DNA from: Flagellimonas myxillae
GTDB taxonomy: Bacteria; Bacteroidota; Bacteroidia; Flavobacteriales; Flavobacteriaceae
Assembly: GCF_023502235.1 (NCBI RefSeq)
Contig: NZ_JAMFLY010000003.1
Location: 1 to 64,000 of the forward strand
Length of the DNA: 64,000 bases
Direction of reading: 5' to 3'
Shown here: piece by piece, positions 35,650 through 44,876 of the stretch
How the letters are laid out: the number at the start of each line of letters is the position of its first letter
Numbering within the stretch: the stretch's first letter is position 1
Translations under genes and position numbers: made by a program
Notes under the pieces: generated by a model
Database searches by the model: none
What the model saw: the letters and a program-made list of their open reading frames with translations, nothing else
Told to the model about the DNA's origin: nothing

Positions 35650-36411
35650 TTAAAAATCCTTCAATAACCTTAAATCTTCTGCGGGAATCCATCCGGTCTG
35701 CCCATCGGCAATCCTTATTTTCTTCCATTCATTCAGTTGGTCCAATACATTCACCTTAGTGCCCTCGTGAAGTGTAAAGACCGCTTCACTGGTATTGTTT
35801 GGCTCTGAATTGATCCTTACTTCTGGACTAAATACGATTGCAGGGTTGTCGTTGTTGAATTCTTGATATTGTAAATAGGCAAGCAAAACACAGCATACTC
35901 CCAAAATCAAGCTAAAAATGCTGGAAATAAAAGCGATTCTTTTTTGACTTGCAGGACGCAAAAAGAAATAGGCTAAATATGCTAGTACAAAAACAATCAT
36001 GAGGGCAACGGCAATGTTGGCCCATTGGTCGAAGGAGAAAAAGTTAACCACAGCTTCGTAAATCTGTGCAATTTCGGTTTTGGGCATTTCTTCTACGGCA
36101 TCGAGCCTCATGTTCTGGGCATAGCCTAAATTGTTCAGGATTTCACGATCATTTGGTTTTAAGAGCAGGGCCTTTTCATAATACAGGATACTTGGGCCAA
36201 TCGCATTCAATTTGTAATGACAGTTACCCAGGTTAAAATAAAGCTCTGCGGAATGCTCCCCATTTTCCAGGATTTTCTCGTAGTTTCCAATGGCTTTAGT
36301 ATACTCCCCTTTATTGTAAAACTCTGTTGCTTGATTGAAAAGAGCACTATTTTGGGCTTTGCCAAAGAAGGCGGACAATACAAAAACTATGGTCAATAGG
36401 GTATTTCTCAT
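35650..36411 (-). CDS. batE: BatE: TPR and SH3 domain membrane protein
   Basis: 253 residues. Signal peptide, then TPR repeats (ATEFYNKGEYTKAIGNYEKIL, AELYFNLGNCHYKLNAIGPSILYYEKALLLKP), two membrane segments (about 130-180), and a C-terminal SH3-like domain (SEAVFTLHEGTKVNVLDQLNEWKKIRIADGQTGWIPAEDL). Last gene of the Bat (Bacteroides aerotolerance) operon; its start overlaps the batD stop by four bases. Probably part of an envelope-associated complex. Confidence 0.88.
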   Translation of the reverse strand: MRNTLLTIVFVLSAFFGKAQNSALFNQATEFYNKGEYTKAIGNYEKILENGEHSAELYFNLGNCHYKLNAIGPSILYYEKALLLKPNDREILNNLGYAQNMRLDAVEEMPKTEIAQIYEAVVNFFSFDQWANIAVALMIVFVLAYLAYFFLRPASQKRIAFISSIFSLILGVCCVLLAYLQYQEFNNDNPAIVFSPEVRINSEPNNTSEAVFTLHEGTKVNVLDQLNEWKKIRIADGQTGWIPAEDLRLLKDF

Positions 36412-38186
36412 AACTGTTTGTCCATTTTGGAAATTACTTCACTGGCCTTCTCATAATCGTTCTGCATTTGCACGTCGGAAAATGGACTATACCGGGCCAT
36501 TTCACAATTTCCGAGCAAACCAATAAAGCCGTCTATATAGGTTGGGTCGACGCTCTTTTCTGTTAGGATGGACGTTATTTTTTCCTTGCTGAATTCGGAA
36601 GTCTCAATTTTTAATTTGGCCTTTAAATAATTGTGCAGGCCTTTTTCCAAGGCAACATAAAAGGCTTCTTTGTTCCCCAACTCCTTTTTGGCAGTGGACA
36701 AATATTTTCTTGCCAATCTGTTGGCCTGTTTAATTTTGTTGCCGACCACATCGCTGGCAATCGCCTCCCTTTTCTTAAAGGAGAAGACTGCAATCGGAAT
36801 CAGCAATAATGGACCCAATAGCATGAGGTAAAACCTATTGGACCCAAAGAAATAATTTGCCCCTATTTTGCTGAGGTTGGGACTCAATTTTATAAAATGA
36901 AACTGCTTGCCCGTTGGCACGACCAATTGCCTATTGGGAGAAGAGCTCAACAGGTTATTGTCTGTTCCTAAGGGGCCTTCCAGTACTTCTATATTGATTT
37001 CTTCAGAGTTCAATGTCACGTACTTTTCCGTTTTTGGGTTGAAGTAACTGAATGAAATACTGGGAATTGGATATTTACCGCGATATGAAGGTACAATGGT
37101 GTAATTATTGGCCACTTTACCTTCCATGCCCGTGCTTATGGTTCTGACTTTTTCGTCAAATTCCGGTTCGTACACCTCCAAGGCACTTGGCAATTCCGGT
37201 TCCGGGAGTTGGAAGAGTTTTAGGTTCCCTTTTCCTGAAACTTCTACTCGGGCTTGAAGCGATTCCGAGGCATTAAGTTCTTGTTTGCTGGTGCTCACAG
37301 AAAAATCAAAGTCCCCAACAGCTCCGCCAAAATTTGCGGGTTTGCCCGCTTCGGGCAGGGACTTTACATTAAGGGTTCGCCTACCAGCAGATACCGTTTT
37401 TGTAGTCTGCGTATAGATTCGGCCCCCAAAGAAATCCCTTCTGTTGGTAGGTACGTCAACATAGATTTCCAAAGCCAAGGGCTCAATGTCCAATTTCCCT
37501 GATTTTTGGGGATAAAGCACCACCTTTTTTAGCACCACAGATAGGTAAGGCTTACCATTATAGGTGGCGTTTTTCGGTTTGGGTTTGGAGACATCAATTT
37601 CCTGACTCCAGAAGTTATTGTAGGTGGGATTGTCCAGGGAACGGTAATTGGTCACCCTTATGGAATGCCCTACGTAAAGTTTGTATACAACGGTAACGGC
37701 TTCATTGAGAAAAGGGCTTCCGTCGGATACTTCGGCCACTAAATGTAGGCTCTCGTCGGCAACATCATCCACGGTTTTTTGGTCGTTGGGTTTATCAACT
37801 GCCGCAGTGACCTCTACCGTTTTTGGAAGCGTTTTATAGGTTTCCCCGTCAATTTCTATAGTGGCTTGCTTTATATTGAACCTACCCCGGGCCGTGGGAA
37901 CCAAAACATAGGAATAGGTTTTGGAAAAGCTTCTTTTTCCATTCACCCATGATGAACTGATGGATTGGGATGGTCCCATTACGACTTTAAATCCGTCAAA
38001 GGCCGGAGGGTTAAAATTATCGCCATCCTTGTTCATGGTGAACTCTACCCGTAAACGCTCGTTGATGCCCAGTTTTTCCTTGCTCAGGTTCATGGCAAAG
38101 GAAACTTCTTCTTGAGCCATAAGAGAAGCTCCCAAGAATATGGGCATGTAGAGAAACAATAGGAAAGACCACCGTCTACTTTTCAT
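36408..38186 (-). CDS. batD: BatD family protein
   Basis: 592 residues from the ATG at 38186; this start shares its A with the batC stop (TGATG), a translational coupling that supports it over an upstream TTG. A signal peptide and a large periplasmic part with several beta-sandwich domains (VSFAMNLSKEKLGINERLRVEFTM; FDFSVSTSKQELNASESLQARV) precede one membrane segment near 470 and a cytoplasmic helical tail. BatD proteins are oxygen- or stress-tolerance factors of unknown biochemistry. Confidence 0.9.
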   Translation of the reverse strand: MKSRRWSFLLFLYMPIFLGASLMAQEEVSFAMNLSKEKLGINERLRVEFTMNKDGDNFNPPAFDGFKVVMGPSQSISSSWVNGKRSFSKTYSYVLVPTARGRFNIKQATIEIDGETYKTLPKTVEVTAAVDKPNDQKTVDDVADESLHLVAEVSDGSPFLNEAVTVVYKLYVGHSIRVTNYRSLDNPTYNNFWSQEIDVSKPKPKNATYNGKPYLSVVLKKVVLYPQKSGKLDIEPLALEIYVDVPTNRRDFFGGRIYTQTTKTVSAGRRTLNVKSLPEAGKPANFGGAVGDFDFSVSTSKQELNASESLQARVEVSGKGNLKLFQLPEPELPSALEVYEPEFDEKVRTISTGMEGKVANNYTIVPSYRGKYPIPSISFSYFNPKTEKYVTLNSEEINIEVLEGPLGTDNNLLSSSPNRQLVVPTGKQFHFIKLSPNLSKIGANYFFGSNRFYLMLLGPLLLIPIAVFSFKKREAIASDVVGNKIKQANRLARKYLSTAKKELGNKEAFYVALEKGLHNYLKAKLKIETSEFSKEKITSILTEKSVDPTYIDGFIGLLGNCEMARYSPFSDVQMQNDYEKASEVISKMDKQL

Positions 38187-39073
38187 CACCAATCTTTCTC
38201 GTTTTTGATTTTTTTGCCCTTCACTTTTTTCGCCTCCATCTTCTCCTGGACTTTTTTCTCCTCGTTTTGCATGGCCTCTAACAGATTTTGAATCTGCTGT
38301 TTGGAAAGTTGATTGGGTCGAGGTTGTTGCTTTTGTTCCTCGGGTTCGTCCCCTTCATCGGGTTTTTGCTCTTGTTCCTTCTTTTTGTCCCCATCACCTT
38401 CAGCATTTTCTTCAGGCTTGTTTTCGCCATTTTCACCCTCATCCCCTTGATCTTTGTTCTCATCCTCATTTTGTTCCCCTTCATTGTCCTTGTCGTTCTC
38501 CCCCTCGTTATTCTGATCTTGGTTCTTATCCTTTTGGTCTTGTTGATCTTGTTGGTCCTGGTTGTCCTGGTTTTGATCGTTGTTTTGGTCGTCTTGCTGG
38601 TCTTCCATCATTTTTTTGGCAAGGGCCAAATTATAACGGGTTTCTTCGTCATTAGGATTATTTCTCAAAGCCTCTTTATAAGCTTCTACGGCCTTTTGGT
38701 ATTCCTTGTTCTTCATGAACACATTGCCCATGTTATGGAAAGCCTTATGTTTTCCTGGCTTTTCCTTGGACTTTTCCCCAGCTTGTTTAAACCGTCCAAA
38801 AGCTTCTTCAAAACTTTCACGGTTGTAATATGCGGTACCGAGATTGAATGGTGCGACGGTATTATCGGAGCTTTTGGAAATGGCTTTTCTGTATTCGCCT
38901 TCCGCAGCGATAAAGTCGTTAGTGGTAAGTTCCTTGTTTGCTTCCCAAGTTAAATCCGTGGATGCTTGAAGGGCTTTTTCGGCAGCTTTTTCAGCCTCTT
39001 CCTGTCCATGGCCCCAAACCGTAACGAGCAGGACACCAAACATCAATCTTATCTTATGCATCGTCATGTTCAT
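38186..39073 (-). CDS. batC: BatC: TPR protein with low-complexity acidic tail
   Basis: 295 residues. N-terminal signal peptide, TPR repeats between about 50 and 155 (NTVAPFNLGTAYYNRESFEEAFGRFKQ; AFHNMGNVFMKNKEYQKAVEAYKEAL), then about 90 residues made almost only of Asp, Glu, Gln, Asn and Lys, ending with PRPNQLSKQQIQNLLEAM. Three in-frame ATGs (39073, 39067, 39061) are possible starts; the first overlaps batB by 20 bases, the last by 8. The tail may be disordered and bind partners. Confidence 0.88.
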   Translation of the reverse strand: MNMTMHKIRLMFGVLLVTVWGHGQEEAEKAAEKALQASTDLTWEANKELTTNDFIAAEGEYRKAISKSSDNTVAPFNLGTAYYNRESFEEAFGRFKQAGEKSKEKPGKHKAFHNMGNVFMKNKEYQKAVEAYKEALRNNPNDEETRYNLALAKKMMEDQQDDQNNDQNQDNQDQQDQQDQKDKNQDQNNEGENDKDNEGEQNEDENKDQGDEGENGENKPEENAEGDGDKKKEQEQKPDEGDEPEEQKQQPRPNQLSKQQIQNLLEAMQNEEKKVQEKMEAKKVKGKKIKNEKDW

Positions 39074-40100
39074 TAAAAAGATTTAGTTTTTTCAACCATT
39101 TGGTTTTTCTGTCCAACAAGAAAACGTCCAAAAATAAAAATAAAAGCCCTAAGCCCAAGAACCACTGAAACTGGTCCTTGTATTCGGCAAACTGCTTGGC
39201 CTCGAACTCTTTTTTGTCCATTTGGTACAATTGTTCCTTAATGTATTCCACGGCATTTTCCGTGTTGGAACCATCTATATATTCTCCATTCCCTTCCCGG
39301 GCAATTTCGGAAAGTACAGCTTCATTCAATTTGGTGATAACCACCTCACCTTTATTGTCTTTTTTCAAGCCCTCTATTATGCCATTTCTTTTCAGCGGGA
39401 TGGGAGCTCCCTTTGGTTTTCCTACTCCAATGGTGAAAATGCGAATACCATTTTGTGTGGCTTCATCCACCGCTTCGATAGTGGATCGTTCGGAGTGATC
39501 CTCCCCGTCCGAGACAATGAACAATACCCTGTTGGTCTGTTCCTCATCGTTGTAGTAGGTACTTGCCAAATCGATGGCAGCATTTATGGCAGTTCCTTGC
39601 GAGGACAACATATTGGTGTTCATGCTCTGAAGGAACATTTTGGCGGCACCATAATCCGTAGTAATGGGCAATTGTGGATAAGCTTGTCCGGCATAAGCGA
39701 TTATTCCGATGCGATCACTTGCCAATTGGTTGATAATCTCGGAAACCAACCTTTTTGATTTTTCCAAGCGGTTGGGAGCGATATCCTCGGCCAGCATACT
39801 TTTAGAGACATCGACAGCAAAGACAATGTCTACCCCTTCGCGCTTTACCGTTTCTAATTTGGTTCCAATTTTAGGGTTTACCAGTCCGAGAATCAGAAAA
39901 GTCAAGCCCAACAGGAGAAATATCAGTTTTAATGCGGACTTAAAATTTGAGCGATTGGGAGCCAATTTTCGTAATAAGCTGGGATCCGCAAATTGGCGCT
40001 GGGTCCTTTTTTTCCATACTTGAAGGAAAAAGAAAGCCACAACCATTACCGGAATAATGGCCAACAGATAGAAATATGCTTTTTCGTCAAGTTGAATCAT
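39054..40100 (-). CDS. batB: BatB: von Willebrand A domain membrane protein
   Basis: 348 residues. Two membrane segments near the N-terminus and one near the C-terminus enclose a vWA domain with a MIDAS motif, DIVFAVDVSKSMLAEDIAPN, plus FIVSDGEDHSE. It is probably anchored in the inner membrane with the vWA domain binding protein partners through a metal. BatA, 3 bases upstream, is its paralogue. Confidence 0.92.
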   Translation of the reverse strand: MIQLDEKAYFYLLAIIPVMVVAFFFLQVWKKRTQRQFADPSLLRKLAPNRSNFKSALKLIFLLLGLTFLILGLVNPKIGTKLETVKREGVDIVFAVDVSKSMLAEDIAPNRLEKSKRLVSEIINQLASDRIGIIAYAGQAYPQLPITTDYGAAKMFLQSMNTNMLSSQGTAINAAIDLASTYYNDEEQTNRVLFIVSDGEDHSERSTIEAVDEATQNGIRIFTIGVGKPKGAPIPLKRNGIIEGLKKDNKGEVVITKLNEAVLSEIAREGNGEYIDGSNTENAVEYIKEQLYQMDKKEFEAKQFAEYKDQFQWFLGLGLLFLFLDVFLLDRKTKWLKKLNLFNEHDDA

Positions 40101-40103
40101 GGA

Positions 40104-41102
40104 TTAAATAAAACTTTTAAAAATGGAGTTTCGCAATGCCCACTCCAACAGCAATAAAATACCCGCCAAAAATATCAAGGGGCGGTACCTTTCATCATAT
40201 TTATAATACTTGAACTCCTCTACCTCGGTTTTTTCAAGCTTGTTGATTTCGTCGTAAATCTCTTCCAACTTTTCGTTGTCGGTAGCACGGAAATATTCCC
40301 CTCCGGTAACCTTGGCAATTTCCTTCAATAAGGCTTCATCAATTTCAACTTGTCGCATACCGTACCTAAACGTGCCATCCCTGTTATAAGAAACAGGTGA
40401 AAGGGCATTTCCGTTGGTTCCCAGACCTATGGTATACGTTTTTATACCAAACTCTGCAGCAAGGTCGGCAGCGGTTTGGGGTTCTATAAAACCAGAATTG
40501 TTCACCCCATCCGTCAACAGAATAATAACCTTGCTAATGGCTTTGCTCTCCTTTAATCGGTTTACTGAAGTGGCCAAGCCCATGCCAATGGCGGTTCCAT
40601 CTTCCAAATCGCCATAGGAGATTTCCCTAAGGGCATTCAACACAATGGTTTTATCGCTAGTAATTGGGGTTTTGGTATAACTTTCGCCGGCATATCCCAC
40701 CAAACCAATTCGGTCGTTGGGACGTTTTTTAATGAATTCCCCGGCTACCTCCCGAAGGGCAGTAAGCCTATTGGGTTTTAGGTCGCGGGCCAACATACTT
40801 GATGATACATCTATGGCCATAACAATGTCTATCCCCTTTGTGGTCTTGGTTCTCGTGGAGATGTCCTCGATTTGGGGCCTGGCCAAGGCCGTTATTATGG
40901 AAGCCAAAGCCAATAATCGCAGCGCAATGAGCACCGGCCTTAATTTGGAGGCCAAGCTACCAATGGTGAACCCTTTAATGCTGGAAATTTTCAGGGAGGC
41001 CACCTCTTCCCTATGTTTGAACAGGTACCACAGCAAAGCCACCGGAAGCACCAGTAGCAACCAGAAAAATTGTGGGTTCGCGAATTCGATATTATCAAAC
41101 AT
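40104..41102 (-). CDS. batA: BatA: von Willebrand A domain membrane protein
   Basis: 332 residues, same plan as BatB: N-terminal membrane segments, vWA domain with DIVMAIDVSSSMLARDLKPN (MIDAS) and KVIILLTDGVNNSG, and a C-terminal membrane segment. Ends 3 bases before batB and begins directly at the stop of the 554-residue gene. Likely forms a complex with BatB and MoxR. Confidence 0.92.
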   Translation of the reverse strand: MFDNIEFANPQFFWLLLVLPVALLWYLFKHREEVASLKISSIKGFTIGSLASKLRPVLIALRLLALASIITALARPQIEDISTRTKTTKGIDIVMAIDVSSSMLARDLKPNRLTALREVAGEFIKKRPNDRIGLVGYAGESYTKTPITSDKTIVLNALREISYGDLEDGTAIGMGLATSVNRLKESKAISKVIILLTDGVNNSGFIEPQTAADLAAEFGIKTYTIGLGTNGNALSPVSYNRDGTFRYGMRQVEIDEALLKEIAKVTGGEYFRATDNEKLEEIYDEINKLEKTEVEEFKYYKYDERYRPLIFLAGILLLLEWALRNSIFKSFI

Positions 41103-42767
41103 TTATACCTGTGTTTTTACGTCTAAGGAGTTTAACATCCGATTTACAATTTGCTCCGCATAGGAATCTCCCTTTTCGTGATATATGATCACTTGTTGAA
41201 CAAAGCCCTTTCCTCCAAAACACAGAATCGTATAATCGATTCTGGAAGACTTTTTGGTCAAAGGATGTTCAAACGACCCTGTACCATAAGTTTTGATGCC
41301 CGCTACTCCGGATTTTGTATTGAACTCATCGGTTTTGGTCAACATATTTTTTACCCCCATGCTTTCGAACTGGGCCAAATTTGCCTCTATTACAGCCTCA
41401 AAATCAGGGTCAATTGCTTCTTTATAGGTAGTGGAATTGGTTGAGACCGAGAATAGGCCGTTGACCTTTCCGTTTATAAAGGTTTGATGCGATTTTATGA
41501 CCTCGGCGGCCTTTTCGGGGAGTTCCACCTCTTGCCGGATCAGTACTTCTGGGGTTTCTATTTCTATGGGCGGGTATCCGTACGAACTTGCAATCCATTC
41601 CCCTTCCAAAAGTTCCTTGGTCGGATGGCCCAATACGGTATCCTTAACCTCTTTAAAGCCATAATAAGCAACGGAAAAAGCCCCACCTAAAACGATAAGC
41701 CCGGCAAATATGGCCGCGGCCAAGTAGATGCGTTTTCGCTGTCTTTTCTTGGCGAGCTCCATCTGATATTCTTCGGTGAGCAATAAATCTTCTTCCGTGG
41801 GTTCGGGGAGGGCATCATGGGTCTTAACCACGATTTGTTCTACCAATTTGCGATCCTCTTCAGCTACAGAAGTGGACGGTTTGGACTTGGCAAACTTCAC
41901 CAAATCTGCAGTTTGGAGTATTTTTTGGAATTGGACGATGGTTTCATGCTCCAAGTTGAGTTCTCCGGCGTCCTTAAGCATTTCCAATTTGGAAATCAAT
42001 TGGGCGGTGGTGCTTTCCAAAGCGGAAACATGCACATCTTCCTCGAGATACGAGCGAACAATGTCCGTTAATTCGGAGTAATATTTTTTGTATTCATCCT
42101 GGATGAGGTATCTGGAATTCTCCAGTTTCTTTAATTCCAGCAATGCCCTGTCGTAGGGTGGCAATAAGGCCACTTTTTCCTCTTCGGTCAATGGTTTTTT
42201 TCTAAAATAGAACCAATAGACCAGGCCACCGATAATTAAAAGAGCGAGAACTATCCCAAGAATTGTAAACCATAATTTGGCATAGCTTTTTTCCACTTCA
42301 ATGAGTGGCTTAATATCGTACATCTTCTGTTTGGTGGTATCCACCACCACATCGGCCACCTTAATATTGAAAGAGTCGGTGAAAAAAGGTTGTTCGTTGA
42401 TAGCAATACGCTGGGGAGGAATGGTATAGGCGCCACTATCAAATTGGGTGAGCGCATAAATCTGTTGAAGGATTACCCTATTGTTATTCTTAACCGTGTC
42501 CTGCATGATCGCCTCCACTTTTTCCAAAGGTGAAAAAGTCTGGCCCTCCGGAAAATGAACCACATTCAAGGAATCTGTTTCTACGGTAATGGTGTATTTT
42601 ATTTGTTCCCCAATTTTGATTCCCGTGGTGTCAATTTCGGCGGTTACCTTGGAGGTAGCTTGTGAAAACCCAAATATGGGAACCATAAATATCATAAGGT
42701 AGCCTAGTCCTTGGATTAGCAACGACCTATTTCTATTTTCTATGTTCTTCCCTCTATTCGCCTGCAT
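41103..42767 (-). CDS. BatD-like membrane protein of the Bat operon
   Basis: 554 residues. A signal peptide and BatD-like beta domain (about 30-145: EIDTTGIKIGEQIKYTITVE) are followed by a membrane segment near 165-185, a helical cytoplasmic domain with LLPPYDRALLELKKLENSRY, a second membrane segment near 345-370, and an additional C-terminal domain of about 170 residues that I do not recognise. The standard Bat-operon gene at this position is shorter, so the last domain looks like an addition. Start and stop touch DUF58 and batA. Confidence 0.78.
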   Translation of the reverse strand: MQANRGKNIENRNRSLLIQGLGYLMIFMVPIFGFSQATSKVTAEIDTTGIKIGEQIKYTITVETDSLNVVHFPEGQTFSPLEKVEAIMQDTVKNNNRVILQQIYALTQFDSGAYTIPPQRIAINEQPFFTDSFNIKVADVVVDTTKQKMYDIKPLIEVEKSYAKLWFTILGIVLALLIIGGLVYWFYFRKKPLTEEEKVALLPPYDRALLELKKLENSRYLIQDEYKKYYSELTDIVRSYLEEDVHVSALESTTAQLISKLEMLKDAGELNLEHETIVQFQKILQTADLVKFAKSKPSTSVAEEDRKLVEQIVVKTHDALPEPTEEDLLLTEEYQMELAKKRQRKRIYLAAAIFAGLIVLGGAFSVAYYGFKEVKDTVLGHPTKELLEGEWIASSYGYPPIEIETPEVLIRQEVELPEKAAEVIKSHQTFINGKVNGLFSVSTNSTTYKEAIDPDFEAVIEANLAQFESMGVKNMLTKTDEFNTKSGVAGIKTYGTGSFEHPLTKKSSRIDYTILCFGGKGFVQQVIIYHEKGDSYAEQIVNRMLNSLDVKTQV

Positions 42768-43633
42768 TATCCTCTTCTTTTAAAATAGCCCAAGAGCTTT
42801 TTCACATAGCTTTCATCTACACGGCAATTGATCACCCCGCTACCTGATTTTGTAAAGGAGTCCAAGAAGTAATCCACCTTCTCTCTGTGGAAAACGCTGT
42901 AGGCATCACGAACCCTTTTTGATCGTGTGTTCACCAATTGAAGTGCTCCAGTTTCGGCATCCTGCATTTGCACCATCCCTAAATTAGGTATGGATTCTTC
43001 TTTGGCATCATATACCCGGATTCCGGTAACATCATGTTTGTTGCCCACAATGCGAAGCGTATTGTCGTACGCATCTGCAATAAAGTCGGATAGTACAAAA
43101 ACAATGGCTTTCTTCTTCATTACATTAGTGAGGAACTTTAGGGCTTCAGCAATATTGGTCTCGCTGCTTTTTGGTGTAAATTCCAACAACTCCCGAATAA
43201 TCCTGAGCACATGGCTTTTCCCTTTTTTTGGAGGGATAAAGAGTTCCACATCATCAGAAAATAGGATCAGTCCCACCTTGTCATTGTTTTGTAGGGCAGA
43301 GAATGCCAGTGTTGCGGAAATCTCAGTGATAACTTCCTTTTTAAACTGGTTGGCTGTCCCAAACAGTTCGGAGCCGCTTACATCCACCATAAGCATCATC
43401 GTAAGTTCCCTTTCTTCCTCGAACACCTTTACATAGGGTTCGTTGTAACGGGCGGTCACATTCCAATCAATGGTCCTTACATCATCCCCAAATTGATACT
43501 GGCGAACTTCACTGAAAGTCATCCCCCTACCTTTAAAGGTAGAATGGTATTCCCCACCAAAAATATGGTCGGAAAGACGCCGGGTCTTGATCTCAATTTT
43601 CCGTACTTTTTTAAGTAGTTCTTTCGTATCCAT
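42767..43633 (-). CDS. DUF58 domain protein
   Basis: 288 residues, soluble. GEYHSTFKGRGMTFSEVRQYQFGDDVRTIDWNVTARY is the DUF58 signature; a vWA-like fold with MMLMVDVSGSELFGT follows. DUF58 proteins always accompany MoxR ATPases and are thought to be the vWA partner on which MoxR acts. Its start overlaps nothing; the upstream 85 bases between it and moxR contain a sequence complementary to the candidate sRNAs. Confidence 0.92.
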   Translation of the reverse strand: MDTKELLKKVRKIEIKTRRLSDHIFGGEYHSTFKGRGMTFSEVRQYQFGDDVRTIDWNVTARYNEPYVKVFEEERELTMMLMVDVSGSELFGTANQFKKEVITEISATLAFSALQNNDKVGLILFSDDVELFIPPKKGKSHVLRIIRELLEFTPKSSETNIAEALKFLTNVMKKKAIVFVLSDFIADAYDNTLRIVGNKHDVTGIRVYDAKEESIPNLGMVQMQDAETGALQLVNTRSKRVRDAYSVFHREKVDYFLDSFTKSGSGVINCRVDESYVKKLLGYFKRRG

Positions 43634-43659
43634 CTATAAGCAAACCGTGTTTAGCTCTC

Positions 43660-43678
43660 AGGTTAAGGTGATGGTAAG
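43660..43678 (-). promoter_or_regulatory. Predicted sRNA pairing site in the DUF58 leader
   Basis: The minus-strand transcript here could pair with nucleotides 14-32 of the conserved sRNA element at 17 of 19 positions: two blocks of eight (AGGTTAAG and ATGGTAAG in sRNA sense) flank a central three-base stretch with one match. The site lies 26 bases before the DUF58 start codon. No experimental support; chance similarity is possible. Confidence 0.4.
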
Positions 43679-43718
43679 TTGTTGTGTTGAAGTTGCCTTA
43701 TTGCACTAAAGTGCCTGT

Positions 43719-44720
43719 TTAAGGAACTTCTACCTCGTTGACAATCTTGTTAATGATTTCCTCGGAAGTGATGTTCTCAGCTTCAGCTTCGTAGGTAATA
43801 CCTATACGATGCCTTAGTACGTCGTGAACAACGGCCCTTACATCTTCAGGTACTACATACCCCCTTCTTTTGATAAAGGCGTAGCATTTGGAAGCGTTGG
43901 CCAAATTGATACTTCCCCTTGGAGAAGCTCCAAAACTGATAAGGGGCTTAAGGTTTTCAAGATTGTATTTTTCCGGATAACGTGTGGCGAACACTAAATC
44001 CAAGATGTATTTTTCAATTTTTTCATCCATGTACACCTCCCTAACAGCTTTTTGTGCACTCAAAATCTGTTTTATGGAAACCACAGGTTTTACTTCTTCA
44101 GTGGAACCCTTTAGATTTTGTCTGATGATCAGCTGCTCCTCGTTTAGTTTGGGATAATCGATGACGGTCTTTAGCATAAAACGGTCCACCTGTGCTTCAG
44201 GTAGCGGGTAGGTTCCCTCTTGCTCAACCGGGTTTTGTGTAGCCATTACCAAAAAGGGAGCATCCAATTTAAAGGTTTCGTCCCCAATGGTGACTTGCTT
44301 TTCCTGCATTGCTTCCAGTAGGGCTGATTGCACTTTGGCAGGGGCCCTGTTGATCTCATCCGCCAAAACGAAATTGGCAAAAATGGGACCTTTTTTAATG
44401 GAAAAATCATTTTCCTTGATGTTATAGATCAAGGTACCCACCACATCGGCAGGTAAAAGGTCGGGGGTAAACTGTATTCTACTAAAACTTCCCTTTACCG
44501 CTTTGGAGAGTGTATTGATAGCCAGGGTCTTTGCAAGTCCTGGAACCCCTTCGAGTAGGATATGCCCTTGGCCCAAAAGGCCGATAAGCAATCTTTCCAC
44601 CATGTGTTTTTGGCCAACTATGGCCTTGTTCATCTCTTGGGTGAGCAAATCAATAAAAGCACTTTCCTGGGCAATTTTCTCATTCACAGCACTAATATCC
44701 ATAGTAGTGTTTTCTTCCAT
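43719..44720 (-). CDS. MoxR-family AAA+ ATPase
   Basis: 333 residues. Walker A GVPGLAKT in LEGVPGLAKTLAINTLSK, Walker B FVLADEINRAPAKVQSALL, sensor 1 FLVMATQNPVEQEGTYPLPEAQ. MoxR ATPases act as chaperones that work on vWA-domain partners, here the DUF58, BatA and BatB proteins encoded downstream. First gene of the operon; its leader of about 150 bases reaches to the divergent aldo-keto reductase gene. Confidence 0.94.
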   Translation of the reverse strand: MEENTTMDISAVNEKIAQESAFIDLLTQEMNKAIVGQKHMVERLLIGLLGQGHILLEGVPGLAKTLAINTLSKAVKGSFSRIQFTPDLLPADVVGTLIYNIKENDFSIKKGPIFANFVLADEINRAPAKVQSALLEAMQEKQVTIGDETFKLDAPFLVMATQNPVEQEGTYPLPEAQVDRFMLKTVIDYPKLNEEQLIIRQNLKGSTEEVKPVVSIKQILSAQKAVREVYMDEKIEKYILDLVFATRYPEKYNLENLKPLISFGASPRGSINLANASKCYAFIKRRGYVVPEDVRAVVHDVLRHRIGITYEAEAENITSEEIINKIVNEVEVP

Positions 44721-44876
44721 ATAAACTCTTATTGTTAGATATTTATGTCAATTTTTTTCTTGAAGTGCAAAATGAAAATTAATTTAAAATCCATCTGTTA
44801 ATTAATGGTTAAAAAAATCCGTGAAACCCCAGTTTTATGAAGGTTTTAAGGGTTTAATTTTATACTTTCACTTGCT

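Noticed and set aside
38288..38953. 221-residue plus-strand frame rich in Leu, Val and Ile
   Set aside because: It is the antisense of the Asp/Gln/Glu-rich tail of BatC; the hydrophobic codons come from the opposite strand.
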